Source: Flammula alnicola (lineage: Eukaryota; Basidiomycota; Agaricomycetes; Agaricales; Strophariaceae). From it: a stretch of 64,000 bases of DNA. The translations under genes and the position numbers were made by a program. Where the stretch lies: contig JADNRV010000052.1 of NCBI GenBank assembly GCA_015499995.1, positions 186,001-250,000 of the forward strand, given 5' to 3'. The notes beneath the pieces are model-generated. The model saw only the letters and a program-made list of their open reading frames with translations. It made no database searches and was not told where the DNA came from. Positions 1 to 10,697 of the stretch are shown here, piece by piece; within the stretch, counting starts at the first letter, position 1, and every line of letters begins with the position of its first letter.

Positions 1-1910
1 CGATAGCTTGCTCTGGCGGAGAAAAGACTTCCTGGAACTTGGACGCTGAAGGATCTCCTTCGGGGTCTGGAGGCGGTGGCGGTATTTCTTCAGGGCGATG
101 TCGTCCTTTATCTTTATCTCTTTCTCTGTCCCTGTCCCTATCCCTATCCCTATCTCTCTCGCGGTCTCTGTCCCGATACCTATCCTTGTCTCTGTCTCTA
201 TCCCTCTCCCTGTCTCTCTCCTCAGGATAGTCACGCGACTCGGACCCTCGATGCCGCCCCGACCCCGACCTATACTCATCCTCGGACCGCCTCGACGATT
301 TGCCATACTTATCATACGGACGCGACTTGTAATAATCGTCGTCGCGCCTGTTCGATCTGTCGGAGTCGTCCCGCCGACGATCTCGATCACGGTCGCGGTT
401 CCGATCGCGATCACGATCGCGATCTCTGTCCCGCTCCCGTTCCCGCTCACGATCTCTGTCCCGATACCTGTCTCTGTCCCGCTCTCTGTCGCGGTCGGAG
501 CGCTTTCTCGCAGAGTCGTCTGCTTGACCGGGATAGGGCACATAGGTAGGAGAGAATGGGACACCACCAGCTCCACCGTGCGCAGCGGACAGTGGCGCGT
601 CCTCATGGACGACACGTAATGGGGGGTCTACGCGAGAGGAGTCACCTTTACGAGCCTCGCGGTCGGTGTCCCGCCTGCTTCGTTCCCGGTCGCGGTCGCG
701 GTCGTCGTATCGCCGAGAGCGGCTTTCGTAGCGATTGTCTTTGCTGTAGTCTCGTGTGTCGGAATAGTGACGCGTATGGGAAGGTCGATAATCCTTATCT
801 CGGTCTTTGTAAGAGTCAGAACGGTCCTTACTTTCACTTCGGTGGCGCTAAAAAAACAATAAGTATCCTGTTGTATACAATCATGAACGAGAAGCTTACG
901 TCTGAAGTGTAGCGCTTCGAGTCTGAGCGTTTTGGGTCGTCTTGGTATTTGTATCTATCGTCGTCTCTCCGTTCGCCTCTTTCGTATTTTCTTGATCGAT
1001 CCTGATCTGGAACCCTCTAGAGCAACACTCAGTTAAGTCTTCCATGCAGCCATGCAATTCAAAAGAAACGGACCTGGGAAGATGACCTGGAAACGTCTGC
1101 GTGTCGAGAGGAGGAGGGCGGTTTGACACTCTCCTGCCGTGCCAAATCTACAGCTTGTTGTTGTTCTCTTGGCTCCAAGCCCCGCCGAGACGAACCGTTC
1201 CGTGAGAGATTAACATTGGACTCGGGTTTCATTTCCGCGGTGAAAGTGACTTTTGGGGAGGGTGGTTTCCTGGGAAGTGGGGGCGGTGACTCGGAGCGTG
1301 ATCTTGTCATTGACCGTCGTTCCATCTCTTGTGCGTGCTGCTGTGATTGTTGGACGGGGTATTGTGCTGGGTGCTCGAATTCTCTGAGAATGTTCTACTA
1401 GGTGTGTGAGCCCGTGTTTCAAATAAGGGCGCAAATAACGACACACCTCAACCTCTTGGAAGAGTGCCTTCGCATTCTGTTGGAAGGCAGCAATTTCGGC
1501 AAGGGGTTTCTTGGGAAGTTTAGATTTAGAAGGAGCATTCTTCGTCAATCTACATTCGGCGTTAGCGTCCGCCCATTCGAAGAGAAATGAATGGTACAAA
1601 CTGACTTTGCCGCTTCCTTCCTCAACCTCTTCGTGGAATCCTTGCCAATGACATGCGAGCCCATCTCAAGCATATCCTTCGTCCTATCTAACAGTTGCAA
1701 CCCGTCCTGCCAAAGCGCCTTCTTCTCTGCAAGGCCCTCGTCTCTCTGTCCGTTTCCATTTCCATGTCTATTCGATATCTGCTGTGGTGCTTGCGAGTCC
1801 GGAGAGTGTGGAGGCCCCGGCTGAGATTTATGATTCCACCGGAGAAATGACAGAAACGAGTCGTTGAATAACTCGCGTTGCCCGAACTTTAAGGGTGGTG
1901 GAGGTGTCAT
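1..1910 (-). CDS. Arg/Asp-rich (RD/RE/RS) protein, 3' end beyond window
   Basis: The start ATG is at 1910 and reads MTPPPPLKFGQRELFNDSFL. The N-terminal part is globular and helical; the middle is Ser/Pro-rich (about 1090-1325); the rest is dominated by RD, RE and RS repeats down to the window edge, so the C-terminus is missing. A clear intron lies near 851-895 (donor GTAAGC, acceptor TTTTAG) and another is likely near 1020-1073. Near 1640 two overlapping frames both look coding and I could not find a splice pair joining them, so either a small intron choice or a base error is unresolved. RD/RS-rich tails are known from nuclear RNA-processing proteins; nuclear splicing or RNA association is inference. 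I do not recognise the N-terminal domain. Confidence 0.6.
100..510. repeat. Degenerate 6-bp purine/pyrimidine repeat coding RD/RE
   Basis: Plus strand shows long runs of ctctgtccc, tatcc and gatctc-type hexamers; on the minus strand they encode alternating Arg-Asp and Arg-Glu. The repeat sits inside the coding region of the minus-strand gene and its open frame is kept, so it is protein low complexity rather than an intergenic microsatellite. Confidence 0.8.
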
Positions 1911-2130
1911 GCGTTAGGTTCGAGGTTACAAGTCCTGCTTGTGGAATAATTTCCTCGGTCGCTTGGCTTCCTGCGAGACTGGTAGGCGAATAGTGCGGTA
2001 GAGATCAAGGGCGATGCGCTTGTTGCGTAGAACTTAGTCCCACGTGTCTCTTCGGCCTTACAAATAAATAGATACAAATAGCACCAATTTATATTCGGCC
2101 ATGCGGCCCGAGTCCGGCGTCCCTCTGCTA

Positions 2131-2366
2131 TACTGTACCAATTAAATCAATTCGTCAGTAGGTGTGACCTGTGACCCACCTGACGAAATTTTGAATTCGT
2201 CAAATTACTATATTTAGGTATTTTTGATGGATTTGTAAGCTTTTTGATGCCCGGAACGACTGTTCCGGGCGGATTTTTGGGATTTTTGCTGTGACCTCTG
2301 TGACCTTTCGTCAAATCGGGTAGGCCTGTGACCTGTGACCGCCGAATTGATTTAATTGCTACAGTA
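2131..2366. mobile_element. MITE with 26-bp terminal inverted repeats and TA flanks
   Basis: The left end at 2131-2156 (tactgtaccaattaaatcaa...) is the reverse complement of 2341-2366 except at two positions. Both ends are bordered by TA (2131-2132, 2365-2366), giving a 232-bp core at 2133-2364, which fits a TA target duplication as made by Tc1/mariner-like transposases. It has no coding capacity. Sub-terminal tgtgacc motifs recur on both sides, and a perfect 9-bp hairpin with a 4-nt loop lies at 2249-2270. It sits between the start of the RD-rich gene and the stop of the secreted protein gene; the rest of 1911-2530 shows nothing else. Confidence 0.75.
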
Positions 2367-2530
2367 AGTCTTTTACAAGTGAGCGGTATATTTATTTCAC
2401 AATACTTAGCTTGATACATTATACTGACCAAGGAATACGGCACTGAGCACAGACAACAAGAATTATCGAGTGCGTTAAGCAAACTACATACGGAGGTCCT
2501 GTGGATTATAACGAGGTCTCCTCAACAAGA

Positions 2531-3524
2531 CTAATCCAAATCCTCAAACTCAAAATCTGCATATTGACGTCCAAATAGACCTTCCGACTCTGGCTCGAAT
2601 TCCCGTTCGTAAACCTCCATATCTTGTTCCCAGTTCCGATTGTAAACCTCCAGAGTGTCCTCTCGTTGCGCGATTTCTGGGATGTAATAGTCTCGTTCCC
2701 AGTCCCTGTCGTAAACATCCGGAATGTCGTCTCTCTCCATGAATTCTGGGTCGTAATAGTAGCGGTCAGAGAACTCGGAGACAAAGTCGTCAAAGTCCCC
2801 GGCGTAGATCTCCTCGTCGACCTCCCGTTCCTCGATACCCATGTCGTTGAGCGCACGCTCCAAAATCTCCAAATGCAGATCCAGGTCGCGGGCATCGAGT
2901 TCGAGGTCCTCATTGAGTGCCCGCTCGAGGATGGCAGACTCCGACTCGAGATCGTCGCGGCCATAGTACTGCTCTGCTGCACTCTCCGCGAAACTGGCTA
3001 CCTTGCCGAGCGTGCGTAGCTTCTTCGACGCTTTGGCCAACTTCTTCATCTGCTTGACCGTCTTCAACAGCTTCTTCAAGCTCTTCTTGGGACTGCGGGC
3101 AATGAGCTCTTCCAACTCGGCCATGTCGTCGATGTCCCTCGCTGAGAGGCTGCGGTGGCTTATGGCTGGACCCTCTTCGCGCAGGACCATCTTCGCAATT
3201 TTGAACGCTGTTTTGGCGATCTTGGGCCCCCATTCTTTGAGGCCTTTCACGAATTGACTTGGGCTTATAACATGGATTTTGGGCAGGTGGATTTTGGGCA
3301 GGTGGACGTGAATTCGTGGTTCACGAATTTCAAGCTCCTGAAGATCGCGCCTGCATAGGTCAACCAGAAGAAACCTTAGCATATGTGCCAATGTGAAATG
3401 GAGAGCTTTTCTAAAAAAAAACGTACACTTCAACTTCTTCCCATGCCTCAGGCGCGAAAGGAGTCGCGATAGCAGGGACCACGAGGAGGACAGTGACAAC
3501 AAACGAAGTGGAGATTTGAACCAT
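2531..3524 (-). CDS. Secreted charged repeat protein, 305 aa
   Basis: Two exons, 3427-3524 and 2531-3350, joined by a 76-nt GT-AG intron (donor GTACGT, acceptor ATGCAG). The ATG at 3524 is chosen because it gives a classical signal peptide, MVQISTSFVVTVLLVVPAIA; the longer unspliced frame lacks it. After the signal come a basic amphipathic stretch rich in KK pairs (about residues 110-150) and then a very acidic C-terminal half. That half contains two ILERALN copies and a 23-residue imperfect tandem repeat ending VYDRDWER and VYNRNWEQ, plus several RD and RE steps. No family is recognised. A TATAAAAG element lies at 3653-3660. Secretion is well supported; function is unknown. A precursor cleaved at basic sites is possible but not shown. 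Confidence 0.75.
2624..2762 (-). repeat. About 69-bp imperfect tandem repeat in the secreted protein gene
   Basis: Two adjacent units, each running from a cgttcccag-type box through gtaaac and ttctggg to taatag, are recognisable on the plus strand at about 2628-2693 and 2697-2760. They encode the repeated YY-PE-VY-R-WE unit, and a third, truncated copy lies nearer the C-terminus. Confidence 0.6.
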
Positions 3525-3652
3525 TTGAGATAGATTATAAAGAGAGGCGGTGTAAGTTGAATAAGAGATTAAGTGCGATCAACGCGATGTCTTGTAGAGG
3601 GGATCCTGAGGATTTGAGACCAGCTGAAGAAACCGAGTCCAGTCGCTACTCT

Positions 3653-3660
3653 CTTTTATA
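3653..3660 (-). promoter_or_regulatory. TATA box of the secreted protein gene
   Basis: The minus strand reads TATAAAAG here, about 130 bases upstream of the start codon at 3524. A consensus TATA is unusual in this window and fits a strongly or conditionally expressed secreted protein. The distance implies a 5' UTR of roughly 100 nt (inference). Confidence 0.5.
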
Positions 3661-3702
3661 CCGCAATACAGCCACAAGTCAGGCTGCATAACTTGTCCTG
3701 TT

Positions 3703-4283
3703 TCACAAGCGGAAAATACGCCAGTCTGTAGGCGGTGCTATTTGAGTGCCAACGTTAACGTTGTCAATTCTTGACATACGTTTTACCGTTCTACGTTGAC
3801 CATATGCAAGGGACCGTCGGACCCAATGGTCTGATTTGGTAGATAATCCGTCGCCCCTTGTTGCGGCATGTCGAAAATAGAGCATACACACGGAAGTATG
3901 GTTTCTTCTCGTATATTGGCAAGGCCAGTAGCCTATCCGTCGATTCCTGCAAGCTATTGAAGGCCGCACAACTCCAAGAAAGCTGGAGGAATATCTAGAG
4001 AACCGACAAATGGCGGCAGTGAAGCAGAATCTAAAAATAGATGCCCGACGGTTTATCCGCCGATCCTGTGTTGTCGCATCACAGAGATAAAAAAAACATA
4101 AAACATACATACCCCTTCAGACAAAGGCACAAAGAATCGACCAGTGAGAAATGAAGGGCTAATGTAAGCCGGATCTTCCAACGATAGAAAACGGTTTTCC
4201 CAGTGTCGACAGGTCTTGCGGGCATGGCCATCTAGCGTTCTTTGCGGCGAGAAGAGCAAGCAGAGTCGAGTTAAAATATCCAT
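3703..4283 (-). CDS. Weak candidate two-exon gene
   Basis: ATG at 4283 (MDILTRLCLLFSPQRTLDG) runs to a GTATGT donor near 4112, and an acceptor ACACAG near 4063 restores an open frame to a stop at 3703, giving about 175 aa. The product is rich in Arg and Cys, with no recognisable domain. It lies just downstream of the GUP1 stop on the same strand and could instead be GUP1 3' UTR. Splice signals are good; coding character is poor. Confidence 0.25.
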
Positions 4284-4341
4284 GGCGATGTTATTAGAAA
4301 GCATTATTACTGGATCAATATGAAAACAGATAGCAGGAAGG

Positions 4342-6637
4342 CTAACACCTCCGAACGATGCCTTGTCTCAACTCTTCCTCCCTAAAGAAACAACAACAAT
4401 CAGAAATTAAGTTCAAGGAGAGCAATGTAAGTTTTATTTAAAAAAAATGAGACGCACCGATACTCAAACATAAGCTGTATGCCCACAAACATACAGCATG
4501 ACGACAGCGTCATGAACCGTATCCCCTCCCAAGTCCCAAACAGTTGGGAGAAAAAGAACTTGACGCCGTCAGTGCCGACGACGAAGCCAACGAGGTTCGC
4601 GGCCACCATCATGAGCATGTTGAACACGGCGCCTATAGCGCAGACATGTCTGTACCATGGGTATTTGCCATACTAAGAAGAGAAAAGGAGCACAACAGGA
4701 ATCGATGGTTATGTTTGGGAACGATAAAGAAAAGGCCCAGACGTACTTTCGATTGAGGTAGGATATACCTTGCTGCCAGCTCAGGAACGACGAACAGGCT
4801 GATGAGCCAACCCCAGGCCAACAGGCGGAAAGTCAGGTCATGCCACAGGGCCACGAACGAGAACACCAGGACGGTGTTCACCATGACGTTCTTGGAGCCG
4901 CCCAATGGCACATAAATATACCTGTGGAACGCACAACATTCAGTTATCGATATGGCGCAGGTCAACTGGAGTCGACGTACCGAATAATCCACAAATTATA
5001 ACTGCGATGCCAACTTCTCCAGAACCCAAACGTCGAGTAATTGTTCACCATACACCGAACCATGTTTTCAGGTGGGTCAATCCCGTCCAACAGCGCCCAT
5101 GCACGGAAAAACCTCCATGGAATGAGGAGCTAGCGCAAGAAGATTGGGTCAAATCCTTGGCTCCAGATAGGAAAATATATCTTACCTTGAGCCAGACTAC
5201 AATCAGGTTCCAAAACCCAATCATCGCTATTTCTGCAGACGAATCGCCGATCCAGGCTTTGCGGTCCTTGATGGCGACGACATACATGAAGTGCAAAATG
5301 TACTCCATGGTCATGTAACAAAATACGAAACGCAGCAAGTACATCATATTGTACCGTTTGCTAATCGATATCGGTTTTCGGTGCTTCAGGGAGACGTCAG
5401 CTTATGAGACAAGGAAATGGGGGACTAACTTTAACTAACCTGCCAGATGAAGTCGTTGAAGGTTATAATAGGGCCCGCGATATACAATGGTGGGTATAGA
5501 ACGTATGACACGTAGTTCATGGCGGAATATTGCTCTTCGCTATGAGGAACAGTAACGCGTTGTTTTTCGGTTGGCTCTGTTATGGCAGCCTGCTGAATCA
5601 AAAAAATTGTTCGTGAGAGGGACGACGGGAGTAAGGGAGAAACGTACCCACATCTGCATTTTCTGGTGTTTTGCAGGCCCAGAAGTAGTCCATATTGAAA
5701 GATATGAGGCGAAGCATGGTGATATTAAAGTTCACATGCCATCGAGGGTATATACCGGAAAATGAGTCCTAATGACGAGTAAGCATAGTAACATTTTTCT
5801 GAAAGATAAAAGACTCGCCATAGCAGCTAAACCTGGTAGAATGTCCCCGAAACGATACCCATGGTATAACTCGTTGGCAAAGAGGACAAGCCCATTGAAC
5901 AACCAAGTCAAAAGTGGCGCCAACCGTGACCCACGACATTTTTTGGCAATGAGATAGTTGATCGACATTATGAAGAGTATCTTCAGCGAGCTTGAGCCAT
6001 GCAGGGCGATGATCATAAGGATCGAAAGAACCACATTGGTTGGAATTAGATAGAAGTTGGAGTTCGTCCTGTTTGCACGGAGATGTCTGGCGATGAACTT
6101 GATGGCAAGGTACCCAAAGGCAGCTTTGCATAGTACGCCAAGGTTGTCACGAAACGACCGGTACTGAGCATCACTGTTATCCTGACGAAAGTCAGCTGTG
6201 TGTCGAGGACGAAGCTGCATTGAACTCACCACCAGCCGGCCATGCAACCAACCTTGCGACAACCTGGACGAGTAAAAAGGGTAATTTCGATGTGTGGCTA
6301 TAAAAAAAAATCAACTTTCCGTCTCGCAGAATGATACTGAATACTCACACTGGCTGAGGGATATCGGTATCCATACCATGGCGGGAATGGCGAAAATGGC
6401 TACCACATAGTAGAATCTGAACTCCGGGGTATTCCAACGGGGGGAAATCGGAGAAATATCCTTTGCAACATTCTCCCGGAATGCTGAAGGGATATGGACA
6501 GTTAGACGCGCGATCCCGTGTGCACTTGGTGCCTCTTGTGACTTTTCTGGGCTCATAGCTGGCGTAGGTGTAAACGGTGGATATGTTTGGGTATCACTGC
6601 GTGGGTATGTCGGTGAGTGTATTGGCAGGATTGACAT
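4342..6637 (-). CDS. GUP1: GUP1-like MBOAT O-acyltransferase, 587 aa
   Basis: Ten exons in phase: 6349-6637, 6230-6297, 5819-6181, 5652-5768, 5440-5589, 5186-5383, 4981-5129, 4747-4921, 4458-4672, 4342-4381. Recognised by the Gup1 landmarks [60 protein letters not shown] and [17 protein letters not shown]; the conserved MBOAT His is in WHD, near residue 472. Many hydrophobic segments indicate a polytopic ER membrane protein. Yeast Gup1 (560 aa) remodels GPI anchors by adding long acyl chains and affects glycerol uptake phenotypes; that role is transferred by homology. The MSILPIHS start at 6637 is used; an upstream in-frame codon at 6700 is possible. The junction after exon 3 needs a GC donor (GCGAGT). 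Confidence 0.95.
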
Positions 6638-7197
6638 TGTTAGTACTGCATGTTCGAGGTAGAGCGCATTGGCGATGAGTTGGAAGGAAACAGACAACAA
6701 TTTAGCTGCTATGTTCCTTTGGAGAATGAATATTACGTAATAATCTAAAACCCTATGATCTGAACTCTGCCGAACTGTCAGTGTAAATATTCCAACCCGA
6801 CCAATATTCAGAGCAGAAATTCGAACAGGACTGCAGAGCTGTTATCATGGTTCCGCTGACATACTGTACAAATTGGAACATGTCCAGTTGGTAACATCCA
6901 ACCCTGGGACGGTTTTTCCTTTTCACCAAGTGACCAGCAGCGCAAAATACAAAAGCGGGACATGACTCTCAAACTGCTTTCAACACGGGAGGGCAATGAA
7001 GGCCAACACTGCTCGGTCAATGGAGCTTCGTTGAGCCACCTTGCAGGAATTCTCCCAGCCATCTAATTTTCCAGTCGGTCCGCTCTCTTCAGCATTGTCC
7101 AAATACCGGATATCGGAATGTAAGCAATCTTTCAAAATTCTAATGGAATTATTCAAAGTCCTGATACCTTTTCCCCGTCTTGCTAGGACACATCATC

Positions 7198-7581
7198 ATG
7201 CTAGGGGGGTCATCCCAGTCGGCACCTCCAGAAATTCCCAGCCGCGACGGACCCGGAGCACTCGTATCCCTTCTGTCGCAGGGTTCCAGAGAGTTCAGGT
7301 TGCTGGCACTTAGTACTTAACGCTACTAGCCGCTCGACCTCTCAAAGTTCTGTATTTTGATGGCAGTATTGCTGCAAAGATGCTTGGAGGTCCTATGGAC
7401 AGTCAGGACCGCGTGGTCTGGGGCGAGGTTAGGCCAGAATATAAGAAGAGAATCGACGACCTTTGTATGTGGGGAAGGCAGTATAATATTGATGGCTTCC
7501 TCAGGTGAGTATGTTGCTGCTCGCAGAGGATTTTATCATTAGGGCTAACCACTCCTTTAAAGCATGAAATTGGAGTTGTGA
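7198..7581 (+). CDS. Candidate small three-exon gene, 85 aa
   Basis: Exons 7198-7298, 7367-7504 and 7563-7581 join in phase across two GT-AG introns (donors GTTGCT and GTGAGT). The start context is MLGGSSQSAPPEIPSRDG, and the second exon gives a well-formed hydrophilic stretch, VVWGEVRPEYKKRIDDLCMW. An upstream intron-like segment (7121-7185) could be in the 5' UTR. No family is recognised. Support is phase consistency and composition only. Confidence 0.35.
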
Positions 7582-7623
7582 GTGTTCAAATTTTCATTGG
7601 CCAGCAAATCGCTCTAAATTCAA

Positions 7624-8088
7624 TCACTGAAGCGAAGTCATGCTCTGTGACTTTTTCTTAGGACTCGAGCCTGCTTCATTCCTCAGCCTCGTCCCAACCA
7701 TAAACGCTCTACAACCTCCCAGGCGGCTCGACGACACCCCAACAGTTTCTCCTTGTTCAGAGTCATCTTGGCAGGTAGTTGGCACAACCACTATCCAGGC
7801 GATACTCATACCCAGAGCGACTACTCTCGCTCCCACTCGGACCAGGAAAAGTCGGTTGGAGCATAGTGTATCAGCGCGCATGATGTTCAGACTCTCCTCG
7901 ATCGTCTTGACAAGAGGGTCCTGGAAATCATCCAAGCGTCCCTGCAGAGCGAAATATCGTTCCAAATCTTGGCGAAGGACTGGAGAACGAGGAAGGATTT
8001 GATGACTTAGTTGGACTCCTGGCTGAGGTGTCGACTTGCATGTAGTTGCGAGGTCAGTCCCATTCGACACTTTCACTTTGGTTGCCAC
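7624..8088 (-). CDS. Weak candidate exon with one hydrophobic segment
   Basis: An open frame of about 154 codons without an ATG at its 5' end (the first possible start is GTG), so an upstream exon would be needed. It contains a helical charged part (VLRQDLERYFALQGRLDDF) and a hydrophobic segment, ARVVALGMSIAWIVVV, that could cross a membrane. The opposite strand is also open over most of it, so the coding strand is not certain. No family is recognised. Confidence 0.3.
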   Translation of the reverse strand: MATKVKVSNGTDLATTCKSTPQPGVQLSHQILPRSPVLRQDLERYFALQGRLDDFQDPLVKTIEESLNIMRADTLCSNRLFLVRVGARVVALGMSIAWIVVVPTTCQDDSEQGETVGVSSSRLGGCRAFMVGTRLRNEAGSSPKKKSQSMTSLQ

Positions 8089-9201
8089 CCTTAATTCTGG
8101 GTTCGTCTTTCATTATTTGCATGATAGGAAATGCGTTATTTGCCTGCGGGGGCAACTTTCCATATCCTGTTTCGAATGCTCGTCAGTCTAGGTTCTTGAG
8201 CTGGGTCTTGGGATCTCTTAGTGGTTTTGGTGGTAAAGATGACGAGGAGAACGATTGAGCTGATCCACAGCCCAGTGTGTTCGACCGGTTAAACCGCTCG
8301 AATTCGAGGACCGATTTACTAGCTAACATGGGTTGATGCATAGAAGACTCTTTTCTGTTTCGTGGACTGTTATGGGTGTTGACTACATCTCCTCTTTAGC
8401 GATGTTGTATTGCACAGTTTCGGTAATTTCACCCAATAAATTATATTTATTCCATTTTGCTTGAACTAATAGTGCCCACGGCCGACACTTACATGAAATG
8501 GCAATGGAGGCCCAACTCAGAGGACACAGAGCAAGGGCAAAGTTAATACAACGACCTCTTGTATCTTTACGTTTCGCTCTTCCTGTGGCCATGCACAGAG
8601 ATTCTCGGGAACTTATCCGTGTCTAGGCAGCGGCAAGCGTTTTCAAAGGCATACAAACACTCAACCTTGGCAAAAGCCTCGCAGCACCTTTCTGGTTAAC
8701 TTTTACAGTTTATATACCTTGTTCTTGTTAATGACCAAGGTTTACAAGCTTAAGGGCCCATTCAAAATGTTCGCACTTCTGCGTGTCAGAGTCGCGTATA
8801 ACTCATCAACACTCCAGGTGAATCCCAGCCTCCTGAAGGTTGATTACATGGATTCGTTGCAAAAATAAAATGCCTACGGGGGATAGACCCAACATTTGAG
8901 TCCAATATTAACGATCGGTGCAAAAGGAGAATCGCAAGGATTAGCTATGGCTAGACTTCCGAGAAGATAGCGAGGCACTCCACCATAGCTTGGAAGCTTT
9001 GGGGGGGTAGTGATTTTGACCAAAGACGTCAATCCAACAAGCCTTCCTACCTGATCTAGCCGAAAGGACCAATCCACCAGGCAGTGTAATTTTTACAGAA
9101 CGACGCAAAGAAGTTATTGGAAGGAATCGTTTAGGGGATAAGTAATACAAGATTGGATGGGGTTATTCTACCCAATTCTCCCGGAGATCCCCTGGTGCAC
9201 A
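8089..9201. other. Intergenic, no supported gene
   Basis: Several short open frames on both strands lack initiation, splice or family support. A short homopurine/pyrimidine patch and a run of seven G near 9001 are the only local features. I see no gene here. Confidence 0.6.
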
Positions 9202-10508
9202 CTACGGTTTTCCACAGTGATCGATGACATACTGTCTGGCAAGTTTCTGCTCCTGACCCTCTACCCCCGGGATGGTCTCTGGAGTATCGCCATCCAGGTT
9301 TTCCTTTCAGAGTGCATTTGGTTAGCGTCGTGGCGTTGGGAATGCTTCAATATGTACTTACACGAGTCCGATCTGCACCTGCATTGATAAGGAGGACGGC
9401 AGCCTCTGCATGGGCCGAGTCCATCGCAAGGTGCAGAGGGGTGTTTCCTGTCGGCGAAGAGATGCACAACAAAGTTAGCAACGGGTAAACTTATTGGTGG
9501 ATCGGCGAAGGAGTGATCTACCAATTCGATCAGCCGTGTTAAGACGCAGTTTGTTGGATGGGGTTGATGATTCGACCAACAGGCGAACGAATCCAACAGA
9601 ACCGGTGGTGGCTGCCCGATGGCTAAAGATAAGGAGCTTTGTTCAATTCTGGGAAATAATAAGGGCCAAAAAGTATTCGCACAGAGGTAGTTGGTTGGCC
9701 TTATCCCTTGCATTGATCTTCCACAAAGTTACAGAACTCCTCGGTCATGAATATGCGTCAAGGATACGTACGTCTGCGCCTCTCGAAATCAGTAGCCTGC
9801 CAATCTAAAAAACCATCAGAAGAGTGAACGTGTGATAATGCCAAAATGACAGCGCACGTCGATGCGAGATTTGGATGCTGCATAATGACTAGAATATTAT
9901 GGAGATACGAATCAAAATATCAGAATGTTGCAGGCCGAGTCGATAGGACATGGCTTTATTGGCCTACAGTGGGGTCAATCCTTTGTCATTCTTTCTGTCG
10001 AGCATGCTCAGCCATGTTTCAACAGAAGCAACTAGAGAAACTTACCTATTTACGTCTGCACCAGCTCCTATTAGTTCTTGAACAACGTTCTCTTGCCCTG
10101 CGCTAACTGTGAAGTGCCACACGCAAATCAGGGCAAGAGAAATATGTAACAATGCGCAGAACCCACCGGAAATATGCAGAGGGGTCCAACCAGAACTGTC
10201 GGCCTTGTCTACTTCAGCTTTCTGATCGATGAGAAACCGCACGATGTCAATGGAACCAGAAGATGCTGCCCAATGCAGTGGAGTGCGGTCATCCTTGGGT
10301 CAGCCCTTAGCATGGTTTAGCATGAGTTGATAGGTATATGTACCGCATCCACCGAGTTCACAAGCTTTGCATCCTCGGCGAGCAGGGACCGGAGAAGAGA
10401 TAATTGATCTAACATGAAATTGGCATAAAATTGGTTAGTTTCTTTATTTATTATTGAGAAGGTGAACATACTATTCTGAGCAGCGGAGTGTACGGACAAT
10501 GTAGACAT
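9202..10508 (-). CDS. NAS6: Nas6/gankyrin ankyrin-repeat proteasome chaperone, 234 aa
   Basis: Eleven exons in phase: 10472-10508, 10344-10408, 10167-10293, 10046-10106, 9968-9994, 9858-9888, 9772-9804, 9683-9717, 9522-9622, 9362-9447, 9202-9303. The protein is a stack of ankyrin repeats: DDRTPLHWAASSGSIDIV, SSGWTPLHIS, GLTPLHYAASKSRIDIGRLL, NQLPLHRAATTGSVGFVRLL, GNTPLHLAMDSAHAEAAVLL, ending NLDGDTPE. The last block and the length (yeast Nas6 228, human PSMD10 226 aa) identify gankyrin/Nas6 rather than a generic ankyrin protein. By homology it binds the Rpt3 ATPase C-domain during assembly of the 19S regulatory particle. Some exons are only 27-37 nt. It is divergent with TFB2. Confidence 0.93.
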
Positions 10509-10697
10509 TTTTTGAAGATTCGCCGATGGGCGTTGGGAGGAACTTGTAATTAGTGGGCAAGGACTCAGAAGGTTACGTAGTTATCGCGTGACGGCTGACG
10601 CGTCGCGTTCCATCAGCATCACGTGCGTGTGTGACCGGATCCGAACCTAGACTTTCGTCAATCTCTCTTGACTCTGTTTTCTTCTTTCTCTATCTCC
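10509..10697. promoter_or_regulatory. Bidirectional promoter NAS6/TFB2
   Basis: Only 189 bp separate the two divergent start codons. The interval is C/T-rich on the TFB2 side and contains cgcgtgacg and cacgtgcgtgtgtgacc-like motifs near 10583-10635, but no TATA. A shared core promoter is inferred from spacing. Confidence 0.6.

Noticed and set aside
76..619. Two plus-strand frames of 157 and 173 codons with PIPIPISL and DRDHDRD-like repeats
   Set aside because: They are the antisense of the RD/RE repeat; the minus frame has introns, a start and coherent protein character.
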